Shown: piece by piece, positions 12,187 through 24,110 of the stretch
How positions within the stretch are numbered: the stretch's first letter is position 1
How the letters are laid out: each line of letters starts with the position of its first letter
DNA from: Polytrichum commune
Taxonomy: Eukaryota > Streptophyta > Polytrichopsida > Polytrichales > Polytrichaceae
Direction of reading: 5' to 3'
Length of the DNA stretch: 64,000 nt
Assembly: GCA_950295325.1 (NCBI GenBank)
Contig: OX485805.1
Location: 38,923,501-38,987,500 of the forward strand
The notes under the pieces: generated by a model
Told to the model about the DNA's origin: nothing
Database searches by the model: none
The model's input: the letters and a program-made list of their open reading frames with translations, nothing else
Translations under genes and position numbers: made by a program

Positions 12187-13050
12187 AACATGCCTATTCT
12201 AGCATGATGTAAATAATGTGTTTTGTTGACATATTCTCATAATTTGAGCCTCTTGTTGACGAATATGGAATGCACCATGAATGCACTCTTGCTTGAATAA
12301 AAGAAGGTTGCCCAATTTACCATATGATTCATATTCCATGAATCACCTCTCATGCATGACTCACCCTTTAATTAATTTCTAATCCACGTGCTCCAAGATT
12401 TGTCTACAAAACGTCTATCCCAGGGTTGCAAGTGTCCTCTTTCAAACAATTGGTTTTGAAATCACTTCTAATACTTCTATTGGGTTGACGATTTATTCTT
12501 TCACAAAGAAGAGTGACTTGCTTGGAAAGAGAGCATTGACATGAACCCATTGATGTATGATGTTGTGTCTAGACTTGCACATTCAAATGTCAATTTCAGT
12601 ATTGATTATAAGCACAATTTTTTCTAAAACATGGTTCACCATCCAAAACCCCCTAGGTGTTGAATTTCACCTCTACAAAACTTGATTAAACTCTCTAAAT
12701 ATCCAAAGTCTTAAACATGCTCCTGAAACAAAAACAACTCCTGTGTAAATGTTTCTCAGAAAATTATGGTTTAACAACTCCAAATCAAGTTCTAAACATG
12801 GTGACCTTTGCAAGTGCTTGTCATGTTGGTAGTTGCCAACCCAGGGGTGTCTATTATACACTTGGCATGTAAATAATGTGCTTTGTTGACCGATTCTCCA
12901 TTTGCACATATTGAGCCTCTTGTTGACGTATTTGAATCACACCACGTCGAATGCACTCTTGCTCGAATGAAAAGATGTGTCAAATTAAGGTTGCCAATTG
13001 CCATGTGTTTCTTAATCCGTGAACCACCCCCTCACCCGTGGTTGTGTATT
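12187..13050. repeat. Diverged direct repeat pair around a degraded element
   Basis: Sequence 12205-12370 and sequence 12866-13030 are diverged direct repeats (shared phrases 'gtaaataatgtg', 'gagcctcttgttgacg', 'gaatgcactcttgct', 'aaggttgcc'). Between them, 12419-12847 begins CCAGGGTTGCAAG and ends GTTGCCAACCCAGGG, near-matching inverted ends. Its interior resembles 19376-19812 ('aatcacttctaatacttc', 'cttggaaagag', 'gtgttgaatttcac'). This looks like an eroded hAT-like element with an imperfect duplication around GTCTAT. Confidence 0.55.
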
Positions 13051-13535
13051 TCTACTTCCATTTTCTAATTGTCACTTTGCTCATCTCTCGCCCACTTACT
13101 TTTTGACATGCTTGCACACTTGCACTCGTCGACATTAACTTGATGGAGAGGACGACATTACCAAAAGGGTGGAAAGGATGTGTTATCTTGGCGTAGAAAA
13201 AGCAACATTCTTCGTGATACAATATTCCACTCCAAATATCATTGGACAAAACCCAAACACCAAATCCATGATTTATAAGAAGGAAAAAAGAGGTTGGCGA
13301 TCCTATCTTCCGAAAGAAGTGTAGTATCATATTTGTAGCACTCTCACAAGGGTTAGCATTTAGAACTTGGTTTTTAATGGAGGAGCTGCTAAACCATTTC
13401 CTAAGAAGCAAGTTTTTAGGAGTCAATTTTGCATTTACAACCAACTCTTCTAAGACTATATATCCTAAAACACGATGATAATGAATTTTCTTCGGTTTAG
13501 TGAAACTCAACACCTCCGAGGTCCGGATGGTGATC

Positions 13536-14065
13536 CCTGGGGTGGCAACTCAAACAAATACTTACAAGGGGCTTGTCCAAAAATTTCACAAAGGCATAGA
13601 TTATGTACACATAATCGTACATATAATTTAGATCATGTTTCAAGTAATCTAGAATATGTTTCAAATTATCTGGATTCAAGAGTTTCAAAAGAGAAGCGGG
13701 AGAGAAGCCACCGAGAGAAGTTGGGAAGAGAGTTAGGGGTAGGGCTTACAAACAATAAGAATCTAGATTATCTTCAAATAATTTTTATAGATTATCTAAA
13801 TGATAATTAGGTTTGATGGAGACTAGATTATGGACGAGCCCCCCTTGTCCAAGAGAAAGTCCACATTATTTTCAAATTTAGTTGATGTATTATAATACAT
13901 AGACATGTTCAAATCAAAAAATTATTACGTATTATGGGCAATCTCAATGTGCACTACAGCACTCCATTCTAAATTCGTTTAAAATTGTTCTTTAGTCTGA
14001 ATGTACATTAATAATATGGATGGATTATTTGTTAAAAAATATTTTGCACTAGTTGCCACCCTGGG
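13536..14065. mobile_element. 530-bp non-autonomous hAT-like element, TSD TGGTGATC
   Basis: The ends CCTGGGGTGGCAACT (13536) and AGTTGCCACCCTGGG (ending 14065) are imperfect inverted repeats, flanked by the perfect 8-bp duplication TGGTGATC (13528-13535 and 14066-14073). The ends resemble those of the eroded elements at 12419-12847 and 19376-19812. No transposase is present. Confidence 0.82.
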
Positions 14066-14164
14066 TGGTGATCCATGTCTCTTTGGAAAAATTGCTTCTA
14101 ATCAACTCTTAAAACTGACATAATTTTGAGACATTTTTTTTGTTTTTTGATCGTGACACAGACC

Positions 14165-14660
14165 TTATCAAATGGGTTCTCTCACTCTCATTGGTGGAAA
14201 AGGCGGAGCCGTTGGTCCAAGTTCGCCACTTCACACTACGCTTGAGGGACCAATGGAGGGCTAAGTGAATGCAAGATGGATGTAAAGTCTACATGGATTC
14301 CTACATGGCATCGAACGGATCATGTTTCATGGTCACTTGGACTCTTTTGAATGAAAAACCACCTCTTGGGGGTAGGCCTAACACAAAACCAGGAGACCAT
14401 GGCACTCCGAACGCTCACAACCGTTGGTTTATTCTATTTTATCATGTGTGAGGACCCGCATGAATAGAAATTCGTTGGAATATCATTTGGTTGAGGGCCC
14501 GGTCACATATGACTTCACACTACACTTGAGGGTCCGTGACCACCACTACATGATTTAGGAGGTGCGTCGGGACGGCCTTTGGACACTTTCGTTTGGGCTC
14601 TCACAATTCCATGGTCACGGCTCTTGGCCCGTGTGTGGAGTGGCCCTGAGTGTGCCTTTC
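14165..14660 (+). repeat. Direct repeat copy A (second copy at 15630-16110)
   Basis: Shared features in order are 'ctcattggtggaaa', 'ccgttggtccaagttcgcc', 'gtgaatgcaagatggatgt', 'tacatggcatcgaacggatc', 'gtgaggacccgcatgaatag', and 'cacaattccatggtcacggc'. Copy A continues into the 474-bp element at 14735 and copy B does not. Reading frames differ between copies by indels, so no gene is called. Confidence 0.85.
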
Positions 14661-14734
14661 TAAAACCACCAGAGATTCAGCACTGCAACATAGTTTACGG
14701 GCATGAAGGTTGACTGCTTTTACGAATTCCATTG

Positions 14735-15208
14735 CCCGGGTACGCAACTCGCGTATTATATGGTCCTGATTATAATCACTTATAATGCATTTTAGTCCAA
14801 TATTGAGTGATACAATTTGTTTTGATGTAGGAAACCCTTGTAGCCCTTCTAACAAGGAATCCAAAAATGTAATTATATATAGGAAATGAATATATTTTGA
14901 AGCATATAATTGCATTAAAAACCTAATTATATGATTTTTTTAAATACATGTACCATAGGTCAAACTACCCAACTTTTTGGACTTTTTAATAAAATTTTAA
15001 CATTGCGAATGAATTATAATTTTAATGGGAGGCTTAATAAATATGCAACCCAACTTTTTTTTCATCGCATTTTATTTAATTTGGTCTTCACCCAACTTTT
15101 TGATCATTTTAATTTGATATAATTTGATATAATTTTTACAAAAGCCGTCCTCTAAGCCGTTTTTAGTACGATGCCCCTTGCGTATAATATGGGAGTTGCG
15201 TACCCGGG
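14735..15208. mobile_element. Complete 474-bp MITE, ends CCCGGGTACGCAACTC, TSD TTCCATTG
   Basis: The ends CCCGGGTACGCAACTC (14735) and GAGTTGCGTACCCGGG (ending 15208) form inverted repeats that extend imperfectly into 'gtattata'. The 8-bp duplication TTCCATTG lies at 14727-14734 and 15209-15216. This is the intact relative of the interrupted copy at 1-1506. At 14773-14790 it shows the undisturbed form of the site where the 437-1454 element landed. A possible fragment of a third copy (CCCGGGTACGC) lies at 16162. Confidence 0.88.
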
Positions 15209-15427
15209 TTCCATTGAATCATGCGACGGTGTTGTTATTTTTCTTCACGAAATTAAAGCAGGTTTTTTGGGGGTCATTTAAGTCGATTGAACGATGATGG
15301 TGAAGAGATGAGACCATTGTCATGAAACACGGGCACGAGTCAAGATTGTATCTCACAAGCTTGCATCTGAGTCAGCTAATGCCACAGTTATAATGACGCC
15401 CACCAACATAAAATTGAATTCAATCGG

Positions 15428-16110
15428 GAGAGAGAGAGAGAGAGATTCATCGTAATATACGAGCATCCCTCACACTCATCCAACATAAAAAGCCCTGAAA
15501 GGAGGTTACTTTATTAACTTGCTGTGACACCGGAATTAGTTTAAAAAAAAAACCCCCAAATTAGTGTATTTGAGCGAGGTCATTTGAGGGCCACTTCACA
15601 CATGGGACTGAAGGCCCATGACGACTACACGTCAAGCACTCTCTCATTGGTGGAAACGGCTCCGCCGTTGGTCCAAGTTCGCCGCGTCACACTATGCTTG
15701 AGGGACCGATCGAGGACGAAGTGAATGCAAGATGGATGTGAAGTCTACATGGATCCCTACATGGCATCGAACGGATCATGTCTCATGGTCACTTGGACTA
15801 CTTTCAATAGACCACCTCGTGGGGTAGGCCTAACACCAAACCGGGAGACCATGGCACTCCGAACGCTCACAACCGTCGATTTATTCTATTTTATCATGCG
15901 TGAGGACCCGCATGAATAGAAATTAATTGAAATAGCATTTGGTTGAGGGCCCGGGCACATATGACTTCACACTACACTTGAGGGTCCGTGACCACCACTA
16001 CATGATGTTGGAGGTGCGTCGGGACGGCCTTTGGACACTTTCGTTTGGGCTCTCACAATTCCATGGTCACGGCTCTTGGCCCGTGTGTGAAGTGGCCCTG
16101 AGAGGAATCG
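15428..16110 (+). repeat. GA microsatellite, satellite-like core and direct repeat copy B
   Basis: 15428-15445 is (GA)n, 15446-15490 resembles the inverted core of the 165-bp satellite, and 15630-16110 is the second copy of the direct repeat at 14165-14660. No supported gene. Confidence 0.7.
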
Positions 16111-18214
16111 GCAACAAACTTATAGATCAGGGTCCGCGTTTTTTATATGTGAAATGGATGAGCCCGGGTACGCTCGTATTACGAGATCATGATTCCCTCT
16201 CTCGCACAAAAATTGATGGGAGCCGCTCAAACCTTAGAGCCTACATTCGCAGTTTGTGTTTTTCTTGGGTGTTTTTTTGAACGATGTCAAAGGAGCATTC
16301 CTGCTCGACTGGTGAACTACCGGAGCCGTTTTCGTTCTCGGTTTGCATGAAGAGTATGATGGAAGAACAGGTCGATGAACCGTGCGTTGTTTCTGCAACA
16401 AAATTCCATCAATCACTCGACGTCACTGCCCTCACTAGGATGCTTCGATCGACGAAGCACGAGGGAAGATCAGGAGAACAATAAACTTGACACGTGAATC
16501 TAGCTAGTCCAATTCCGGGCCGTATGTCTCAAGCAGAACATCAGGGCATGCGAATACGGCTGAACTCGCGCGCGATATCAATTGCGCACAGCGGGATGTG
16601 AGTCCAATCAATCCACCATGCCTTCTTTTTCCATCTTGAACCCTAAATTCACAAAAACAGAATCCTAAACCACTATCGCACAATCATATTCTTCTCTCAA
16701 ACCATTATCGCACTTGCAAACGCACAACAAAATCAATCCCAACGAAATACCACACTTCACATCTGCTAATGCTGCGCCTTTCGATCAGGCTTTATTACAT
16801 TATAGCAATATCGACCAATCTGTTTACTCCTCCCTACCATGTGGCATTCTATACAGGAATAGCCTGAAAATCAGGCATTCATGCAAGCATCTAACCCTTT
16901 AGGAGATAAAAAATCCGTGATGATGAAAGCTGGGGAAATAGCTCCTCCTCCAGGGAGAATTCAGAGATCCCGTAGTAAGAATGCATAGTTTTAGCTATGA
17001 AGGGGATCAACCTAAGACTGTTTCGAAATCTTTCTGAGGTCTCAGACTACATATGCGGCTTTGAACGAACAAAAAAAAAAACAAAAAACAACTGCTGGAG
17101 GAGGCGAGTGCGCAAGCTTGGGTTCCACGCTCAAAGATGAGAGTTGTGAGGCGAGTGCCCAAGAAACTCTTTGTGGTCACTCTGGTGGCTTTGTGTTTGT
17201 TGGAAACGGAATAAAATTGATTGTCTCACTTGTCTCATCTCTATGTATATATATGTATGTAATGTTGAGGAAATGTGTGCGAAAAACTCGACATTTTTTT
17301 TAATCGGTCATGCACTGTTAGGGGTTGCATGCATGGTGCTGTCATCAATTCATGACCACTAGATTGAATCAATGCTATACCACCTGAAGAATGTAGATTC
17401 CATGTTTTCCATAGACTCAAGTAATTATCTACTCTATTTTTTATTTTTTTGTCTAATTAGTGTGTGTTTACCATTTAGAGCTAATACGTGTTGCTATGAC
17501 TTTTTTTTTTTTTTTAACTGACATTGATGTTTTTGAGCGACTAACGAAGTTATATCCTAATATTCTTCGGTGTGCAAACTGACTACTTATGTTATTTGGG
17601 TGAAAAATGAGAGACTCCGTAAGACGCTATTCTAGCAATGTGTAACTCCAAATAGTAACCCACACTGATTAGACAAAATGGTGGAGCACGCGAGCACTTG
17701 AGGCATTTTCTTATAAGGTGAGTGGGTCTTAAAATGGACACTTTTTCACTCAGCACCCACTTCTCATGGGATTCGAAACACATGATGAGTGCGAGATGAT
17801 TAGCAAATCCAGTGTCGGGAGAGGATTTTTGGGCATAATCGGTCGAGATCCCAGTGTTGTCAACACCAACCGGCTTACATGTTGACATCAAGTCTTGGTT
17901 TTCCATTACTATATTCGAAGAATATTCTGCAAAAACACTCTACACGGATCCGTAGTTTCCCTGGGGTCTTGAACTTCAACTGGCTATTTCTCAAGCTCAA
18001 CCGGTTCATATGTACTTACCAGTCGCTTCACCCTGTTCGTTGAACAAAACAGATCCAAATCGTGCCTGTAGCCACTTTCTGGGTCATGAATTTTGGAGCT
18101 TGTATGAATATCCGACTCATCCTCAACGACTTGAAGATTTTTGGAGTTATTGAATTAATGGTCATATAGATTTCCCCCAATGATGCTGACTAGTGCGTTT
18201 AGAATGGTTACATC
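16111..18214. other. Gene-free spacer with dispersed repeat
   Basis: No reading frame is convincing. A poly-A-like tract at 17069-17088 and a T-run at 17502-17515 stand out. The stretch 17790-18020 is a copy of the dispersed repeat shared with 5840-6075 and 19945-20165. Confidence 0.35.
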
Positions 18215-18519
18215 AGTAGAAAACTATGCCAAAAAGAACCGCGGCTGAAATCGGCAGCCTGATTTGGAGCCGTTAAATGACTACAGATTTTTTTTGTTTT
18301 AATGCCTAAAGTTGCGGGAATTTGGAGGCGTGTATTATACCGTTGGAAAGGACTTGGAAATACCTTTCCAACGATATATTACATGCACCAAAAAGTTGAG
18401 AATTTCAGTCCTAAAAGAAAAAACTAAAATCTGTAGTCGTTTGGGGACTGCAGATCAGGCTGGTCAAAAGAACCACGGCTGATTTTGGCTGCGGTTTTTT
18501 TTTAGCATAGTTTTCTACT
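18215..18519. mobile_element. 305-bp fold-back MITE
   Basis: The ends are inverted repeats (AGTAGAAAACTATGCCAAAA at 18215; complement ending 18519), continuing imperfectly through 'aaccgcggctgaaatc' and 'gattttggctgcggtt'. A second internal stem, CGTTGGAAAGG..CCTTTCCAACG, lies at 18341-18376. The flanking sequence (18187-18214 and 18520-18560) resembles 21366-21420, which has no insertion, so a related empty site is present in the same window. The target duplication is too eroded to read confidently. Confidence 0.75.
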
Positions 18520-19375
18520 AGCGTTAATAAAATTTGAGCACATAGTCCAATCCTCTTTCCAAACACATGTATTTTTGGTGTCTGTTCTTAGATCCACTCC
18601 CAACCACTCACCAATCAAATATATATTACGTGTCCGTTTAAGATGAGGGCACCAAATTAGGCACATCTACCTTAAAAAATAAATTGCAAATCTATCTCGG
18701 AATCAGTGGACACTAAACCCCCCCTACAAACTTTTGGGGGGATTTGTCAATCGTCAATTTATCACGAAATTTAGTGCCAACAAGGCTCAACAATACTAGT
18801 TTCTTAGGACAATAATGAAACACTAGAATTGTTTAGTCAAACAATGACCAGCCTTTATGGCACAGAAAAAGCGTAGCAGCTTAAAAACACGTTCTAGGTC
18901 TAGTCACTCGGTTCAACTCTTTCTTGACTAATAATTGTATGAAGTTTCCGAATTCCATCAAACCACTCATCAATTGAATCTCCATAATACCGGTGACGAG
19001 GTTCCAATGCTTCATTATATGACTTATTGTTGGAAGCGTAACTCGTTCTCAATTTAATCAATCCTCTGCAATATTCGCAGATTTGTTCATCGTCGGTTGT
19101 AATGGAGTTTCAATAGTACTAAGGAGGATGATCGTTTCTGGCCACATGATAGTTTGGACTTGTTTGTGAGGACTCCAATTCTCTTCAGCCACATGTAAAT
19201 TTCAAGTGTGTATAGTGTGGTACCAAGAATATGAATCTGGAATGGGAATCAATGACATTCCTGCATTCGAGTTTCACAAAATACGACTAGAATTCATCCT
19301 CAGTACTACGTACCAAAACTCCATGACAAAGTGATGATGTATAGAAGTCTACTATTTATTGCCGAGGATTGATCC

Positions 19376-19812
19376 CGGGGTGGCCACTCTTTCCTTTTGA
19401 AACGATTGCTTCTGAATCACTTCTAATACTTCCAATGGTTTCGTGAACTGTTTTTCTACACGGCGGAAGAAACATGCAGCTTGGAAAGAGGGCATTGGAA
19501 GGAATCCGTTAATCTGATGTGTGTTTGAATCAGAGAAGGTTTACACTGTCATAATGTCAACTTTTAATAGCAATCTGTAGCAATTGTTCTAAAACTAGGG
19601 GTCACCATCCAAGCCCCCTGGGTGTTGAATTTCACTTGATCTAAGAACACTGCTAAAATTTGTTAAGAAATTTTTGAACCTTAAAAATACTTATACAGAT
19701 TAAAATAGCTCCCAAGTTCGGCTTCTTAGAAATGGTTTAGTAGCCCGAAACGAAGTTCTGAAGACGGTGACCGCCGCCGCCAGTGCTGCAGATAGTCGCC
19801 ACTCCGGATACC
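19376..19812. repeat. Eroded relative of the 12419-12847 element
   Basis: It begins near CCCGGGGTGGCCACTC and ends near TCGCCACTCCGGATAC. Internal phrases match 12419-12847. There is no clear target duplication and no coding potential. Confidence 0.5.
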
Positions 19813-21594
19813 AATCTGAAAACTCCATAAAAAATTTACAACTGACGATAAAAATGTGCTATTGCAGAGGCTTGATTTGAGATCTTAAGCTTCTGACTTG
19901 AATCCCTTTTAACAATCTCGAGCATTCTAACCAGGTGAACTAAACCAATGTCTGGGGAGGTTTTTGGGCATATTCGGTCTGAGATCCGCGTGTTTCCAAG
20001 TCCAACCAGTTACTACATGCTGACATCTTTCGGTTTTTCTTTATGATTTTGGAGGTATGTGCTCTAAATTCCTCTAAACTGATCTGTAATTTTCCTGAAG
20101 TCTTGAACTTCAACCTGTTAGTTCTCAAACTCAACCGGTTCATCTGCAACTAGCAGTCGGTTCTCCACTTTCGTTTGAAACTAAACAAAAAAACAAATTC
20201 AGGCTGAGTTGAAACTAAACGGAGGTGGAGCTCTCAAGCTACCCGAAATGACCTTCACCCAAAATTAATTTGCAAGAGCTTCTTCGTCCTTCACTCCAAA
20301 CCTCTCAACAAATTTGTTGCACTTAGATGCACTCAGCACAAATCAGGATATAGTTCTGAGTTGTGAATTGTAAATCTGATAAGGAACATAGGGACCGAGG
20401 AGCCCTCCCACTCGGTCTCCCGAAAATTTGCGAATCTGCAGGTGATAAATGTCGTCATGTAAATCAATTCATCCTGAAAGTTTCAATTTCCTTTGCAATA
20501 CCTCCCATTTCATTCGTTCTGGGTTCGTGTAATGCTTCGTGACAATTAATTTAGCTCCATCCTCCCTCACGCGTACTAAATAAAAGAGATGTCCATGCTC
20601 CATGGGGACCTTGTTGCGTCACTAAGACCGAAGCCATCGGTTTCCGAGAATCATCTTTCACATGTTTATTCGTGACCCTTGGCCGAATTATTCTCCTGCC
20701 TACAGTGAGCGGCAAGTGAGACTTATCAATGACATGATGTTGAGTGTTGCACTTGTAATTTTTGATTTGATTTTCAAGGATGAATTCAATGCAATTCAAC
20801 CAGACTTTTTGGTCGGGAGTTTGTTATCTTGCATACTTGAATACCTGCCATGTTGGGTAAGTTTTCGGTGCATGCTTAGAGTCGGTGTGGAGGTTTGAAC
20901 GAATAACATTCTACGTCGGTTCATGGAGGGCCAAAACTCATTTCAAGCCGCAAGCTTGAGTGAGTATCACACGTTGAAGCTAATCTCACTATCCTTTCAA
21001 CATTTGGGGCATCATGCGTCAAGTGTACCGAAAAAAATGCTTGGAAAGTTGCATCAACTTCAAGATCACTGAAAGAGAATTTCAGCATATCTTGGAAAAT
21101 TTCAACAAGCCTTTGTGGCGGCCCTGTTCTGCAACTTCGAATTCTCTCACTCCAAGACAACGAAATGTTTTAAAGGTAACCGGATCTTGAACGGACACTT
21201 TTCTCTCTGCACCCACTTCTCGTAGGATACAAACACACAATTAGTGCAAGATGATCAGCAAGTCCAAATCGTGCACGTAGCCAGTTTCTTCATGGTTTTA
21301 CGACACAGCTAGTATGAATGTCTTGTGCATTGTCAAAGTAGAGATTCCCTGAGTCATTAACTTATGTCGACTATTGCGTCTAGCAAAATGGTTAACAAAT
21401 TTTCTGCACGTAGTCCAATCTCTGTTCAATCACATATTATTTGCTTGGTGGTCTGTTCTTAGATTCAAACCCAATCATACACCACTCAAATAAGTGTCCG
21501 TGCAAGATCAGAAAAACCGAATTTGGCACATCTACATGAGCCTGGAATCTATCTTGGAAAATTTCTTGCATGACTTCAACTTTTAAGGTGGCAA
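19813..21594. other. Gene-free spacer
   Basis: No supported gene. 19945-20165 is a copy of the dispersed repeat family related to the 117-bp tandem array. 21366-21420 is the uninterrupted relative of the 18215-18519 insertion site. Confidence 0.35.
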
Positions 21595-22110
21595 CAATCT
21601 TGTTTGCGACGATAAATTCCAAGTTTGAGCCCGTCAAGCTCTTTTCAAACGTGGAATTCATCGTCGCAAACAGATTGTGGCAGAATTCCAAAGTTTGAGC
21701 CTTCAAGTTCTTTACAAACTTGGATTCATCGTCGCAAACAGGGTGTGGCGGAATTCCAAGTTTGAGCCTTGCATCACTTCAGATTCTCAAACTTGGAATT
21801 CATCAACACAATCAGGGTGTGGCAGAATTCCAAGTTTGAGCCTTGCATTACTTCACATTCTCAAACTTGGAATTCACCAACACAATCAGATTGTGACAGA
21901 ATACCAAGTTTGAGCCCTCAAGTTCTTTTCAAACTTGGATTTCATTGTCGCAAACAGGTTTGGGCAGAATTCCAAATTTGAGCCTTGAATTACTTCAGAT
22001 TTTTCAAACTTGGAATTCACCGACACAAACAGGTTGTGGCAGAATCCCAAGTTCGAGCCTTCAATCTTCTTTTCAAACTCAGAACTCATCGTCGCAAACA
22101 AATTGTTGCC
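21595..22110. repeat. Tandem array, about 72-bp unit, seven copies, each with a hairpin
   Basis: 'gaattccaagtttgagcc' or a close variant recurs near 21612, 21687, 21756, 21828, 21900, 21967 and 22043. It alternates with 'ttctcaaacttggaattc', so each unit holds CCAAGTTTGAG and its inverted complement CTCAAACTTGG. The frames across it differ between units, and I do not call a gene. Confidence 0.88.
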
Positions 22111-22384
22111 ACTTGAAGTCGCGAACGAAACGTACTTGTGTCTGTATATTCCTTCAAGCCTTAACGCGAGTCGCCTCAATTCAAAATGATTTTCTCCACC
22201 TCATCGACAACAACTCGTACGCAGGGGCAATTTATTCCCTCAAACCTTGGGCATTTTCACATGAGGAGTTGTCATTGATCTCAGTGTCAACACGAACTAC
22301 ATTTCCTGAGCAATTTTTCCCGAGTCATTCTGGGATTGTGGGCCTCAACACACTGTCCAAAGGTGTCGATTTTAAGCTTGGAAA

Positions 22385-23821
22385 CAGTGTATATGTTTGA
22401 CAAAGTTTTTGCAAGTTTTTCTCTTTTGACACGCAAAAACTTGCACAAAAAAAAAATGCACGTCAATTGACACGCACAACCTAGAAATTGACACGTACTG
22501 TGACTTGTGAAGAAAAAAACCACACGTCAATTGACACACTAGAAATTGAAATGACACGTATTACTTGAGTACTATAAAGTGCAGCTCAAGTATCCGGAAA
22601 ACATAACTCATAACAGTAGGAGAACTTCCTACACTCACTCACATTCTTAAGTTCAACTTTGCTCTTGCAATTTCCTTCGTAACCGGGAGCTAAGACAGTG
22701 ATCGGAGAGCGAGACTAACTAGGAACATGGCGAGGCAAATGTTTGTATCACCGTGGTGCTTGCACATCCTCCACTCCATATGAGTTTTTTCTTGCTTCCA
22801 ACCAATGTGAGTTTTTCTTGCTTTCAACCAAAGTTGTTTTGAGCAATTCCCTTTGAATCGCAAAGCTCCCTTGTTGAAAGCATCTGAATCCCTTTGAGCT
22901 TTCTTGGAGCTGGAGAGGCTTCTTATTGCAAAAATGACGCAGAAGTGGCACAAAGATCAGCGCCTGCTTTCGGTTAGGATTGATTGTAGCGCACTTTGTT
23001 CCAGAGTGAATTGTTCTGTTGGGATAATTAACCTATAATTATGAAGTTGTGATTGTGTGGTTGCTTTCCACTTCCCATGCCTCTTTGGAAACATCTGGAA
23101 CCAATTAATTCCCAATGATAATCAATATTCCTTCTTGTAACAACCTTTTGTTGGCCAACGCACTAGAAGTGTTTCTATATTTTATAATTCCAGTTCAAAG
23201 ACCTAGATCATACCTCACCAATTGAACAACTTTTTATTCTTTTTCTTTACCACTAAAGGATATAATATGCTTCAAGAGGATATTGGTTGATATTGATTGT
23301 TCAGTAGATAGGTAGATAGATAAATAGATACATTCAACTAGAATCAAGCCAAGGATGGAGCATACATAATTGTGAGCCTTAGAGCCTCCACACTGAAGTG
23401 CAAGAGAGTCACCCATGTTGATCACCTTTGAGAGTTTTTGTCCGTTGCTTTTGGCGGAGAGATAGCAGAGTCTGGCTGTAGATTCAGAAGCAAAAAGTGG
23501 AGAAAGACGCCTAAATTCAAGGCTCTTGACTTCTTTTCTGTATGTCGTGCATTTCTCTCTAATCGTATTGCATAAGTGGAGAAACATGCGAGACCGAAGG
23601 ATACTTATGCTCGATTGATAGTTTTTTTTTTGTTACAAATCAAGTTTGTTTTTTATTATTCAAAATATTAGTTTTTTTTATTGTGTAAGCCAAAAATTGA
23701 GGTGACATTTTGGAATAAAATGTAAATGTCAATTGACATTCATTTTTGTTTAAAAAAACATCACGTGACACTTTGGATTTGAGGTTGAACGTCACATGAA
23801 ATTTGTCAAACATACACACTG
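22385..23821. mobile_element. 1,437-bp non-autonomous hAT-like element, TSD CTTGGAAA
   Basis: The terminal inverted repeats CAGTGTATATGTTTGACAAA (22385) and the near-perfect complement ending at 23821 are flanked by CTTGGAAA on both sides (22377-22384 and 23822-23829). Subterminal 'TTGACAC' and 'GTCAATTGACA' motifs are clustered at 22425-22560 and 23725-23800. No transposase frame is visible. A TATA-like ACTATAAAG at 22570-22578 lies in the interior. Short minus-strand frames at 22690-22953 and 23234-23587 resemble nothing I know. Confidence 0.85.
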
Positions 23822-23985
23822 CTTGGAAATGTTAATAAGTTAAGCCTAGTACCTAGATTTTCTCATTTATCTAAAATTTTGTACTCTTCCAATCTGAGCA
23901 TACATACTAGACGTAAACCTTGAAATCTGGAAATATTTGGGCTTGTATAAATGACCTACATTCAAATATTACATATAACATATAT

Positions 23986-23988
<3 letters not shown>

Positions 23989-24020
<32 letters not shown>
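23989..24020. repeat. (AT)n microsatellite
   Basis: About 16 AT dinucleotides. Confidence 0.9.
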
Positions 24021-24024
<4 letters not shown>

Positions 24025-24110
24025 ATCATCATTCTTACATGTGAATGTATTTGCATATTCTTTTTATAGTAGGTTGTGTTGAAAATAATTTCAGTGAAGT
24101 ACTAGACCAT

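Noticed and set aside
13475-13810. 111-codon frame across the start of the 13536-14065 element
   Set aside because: It crosses a transposon boundary and has no recognisable protein features.
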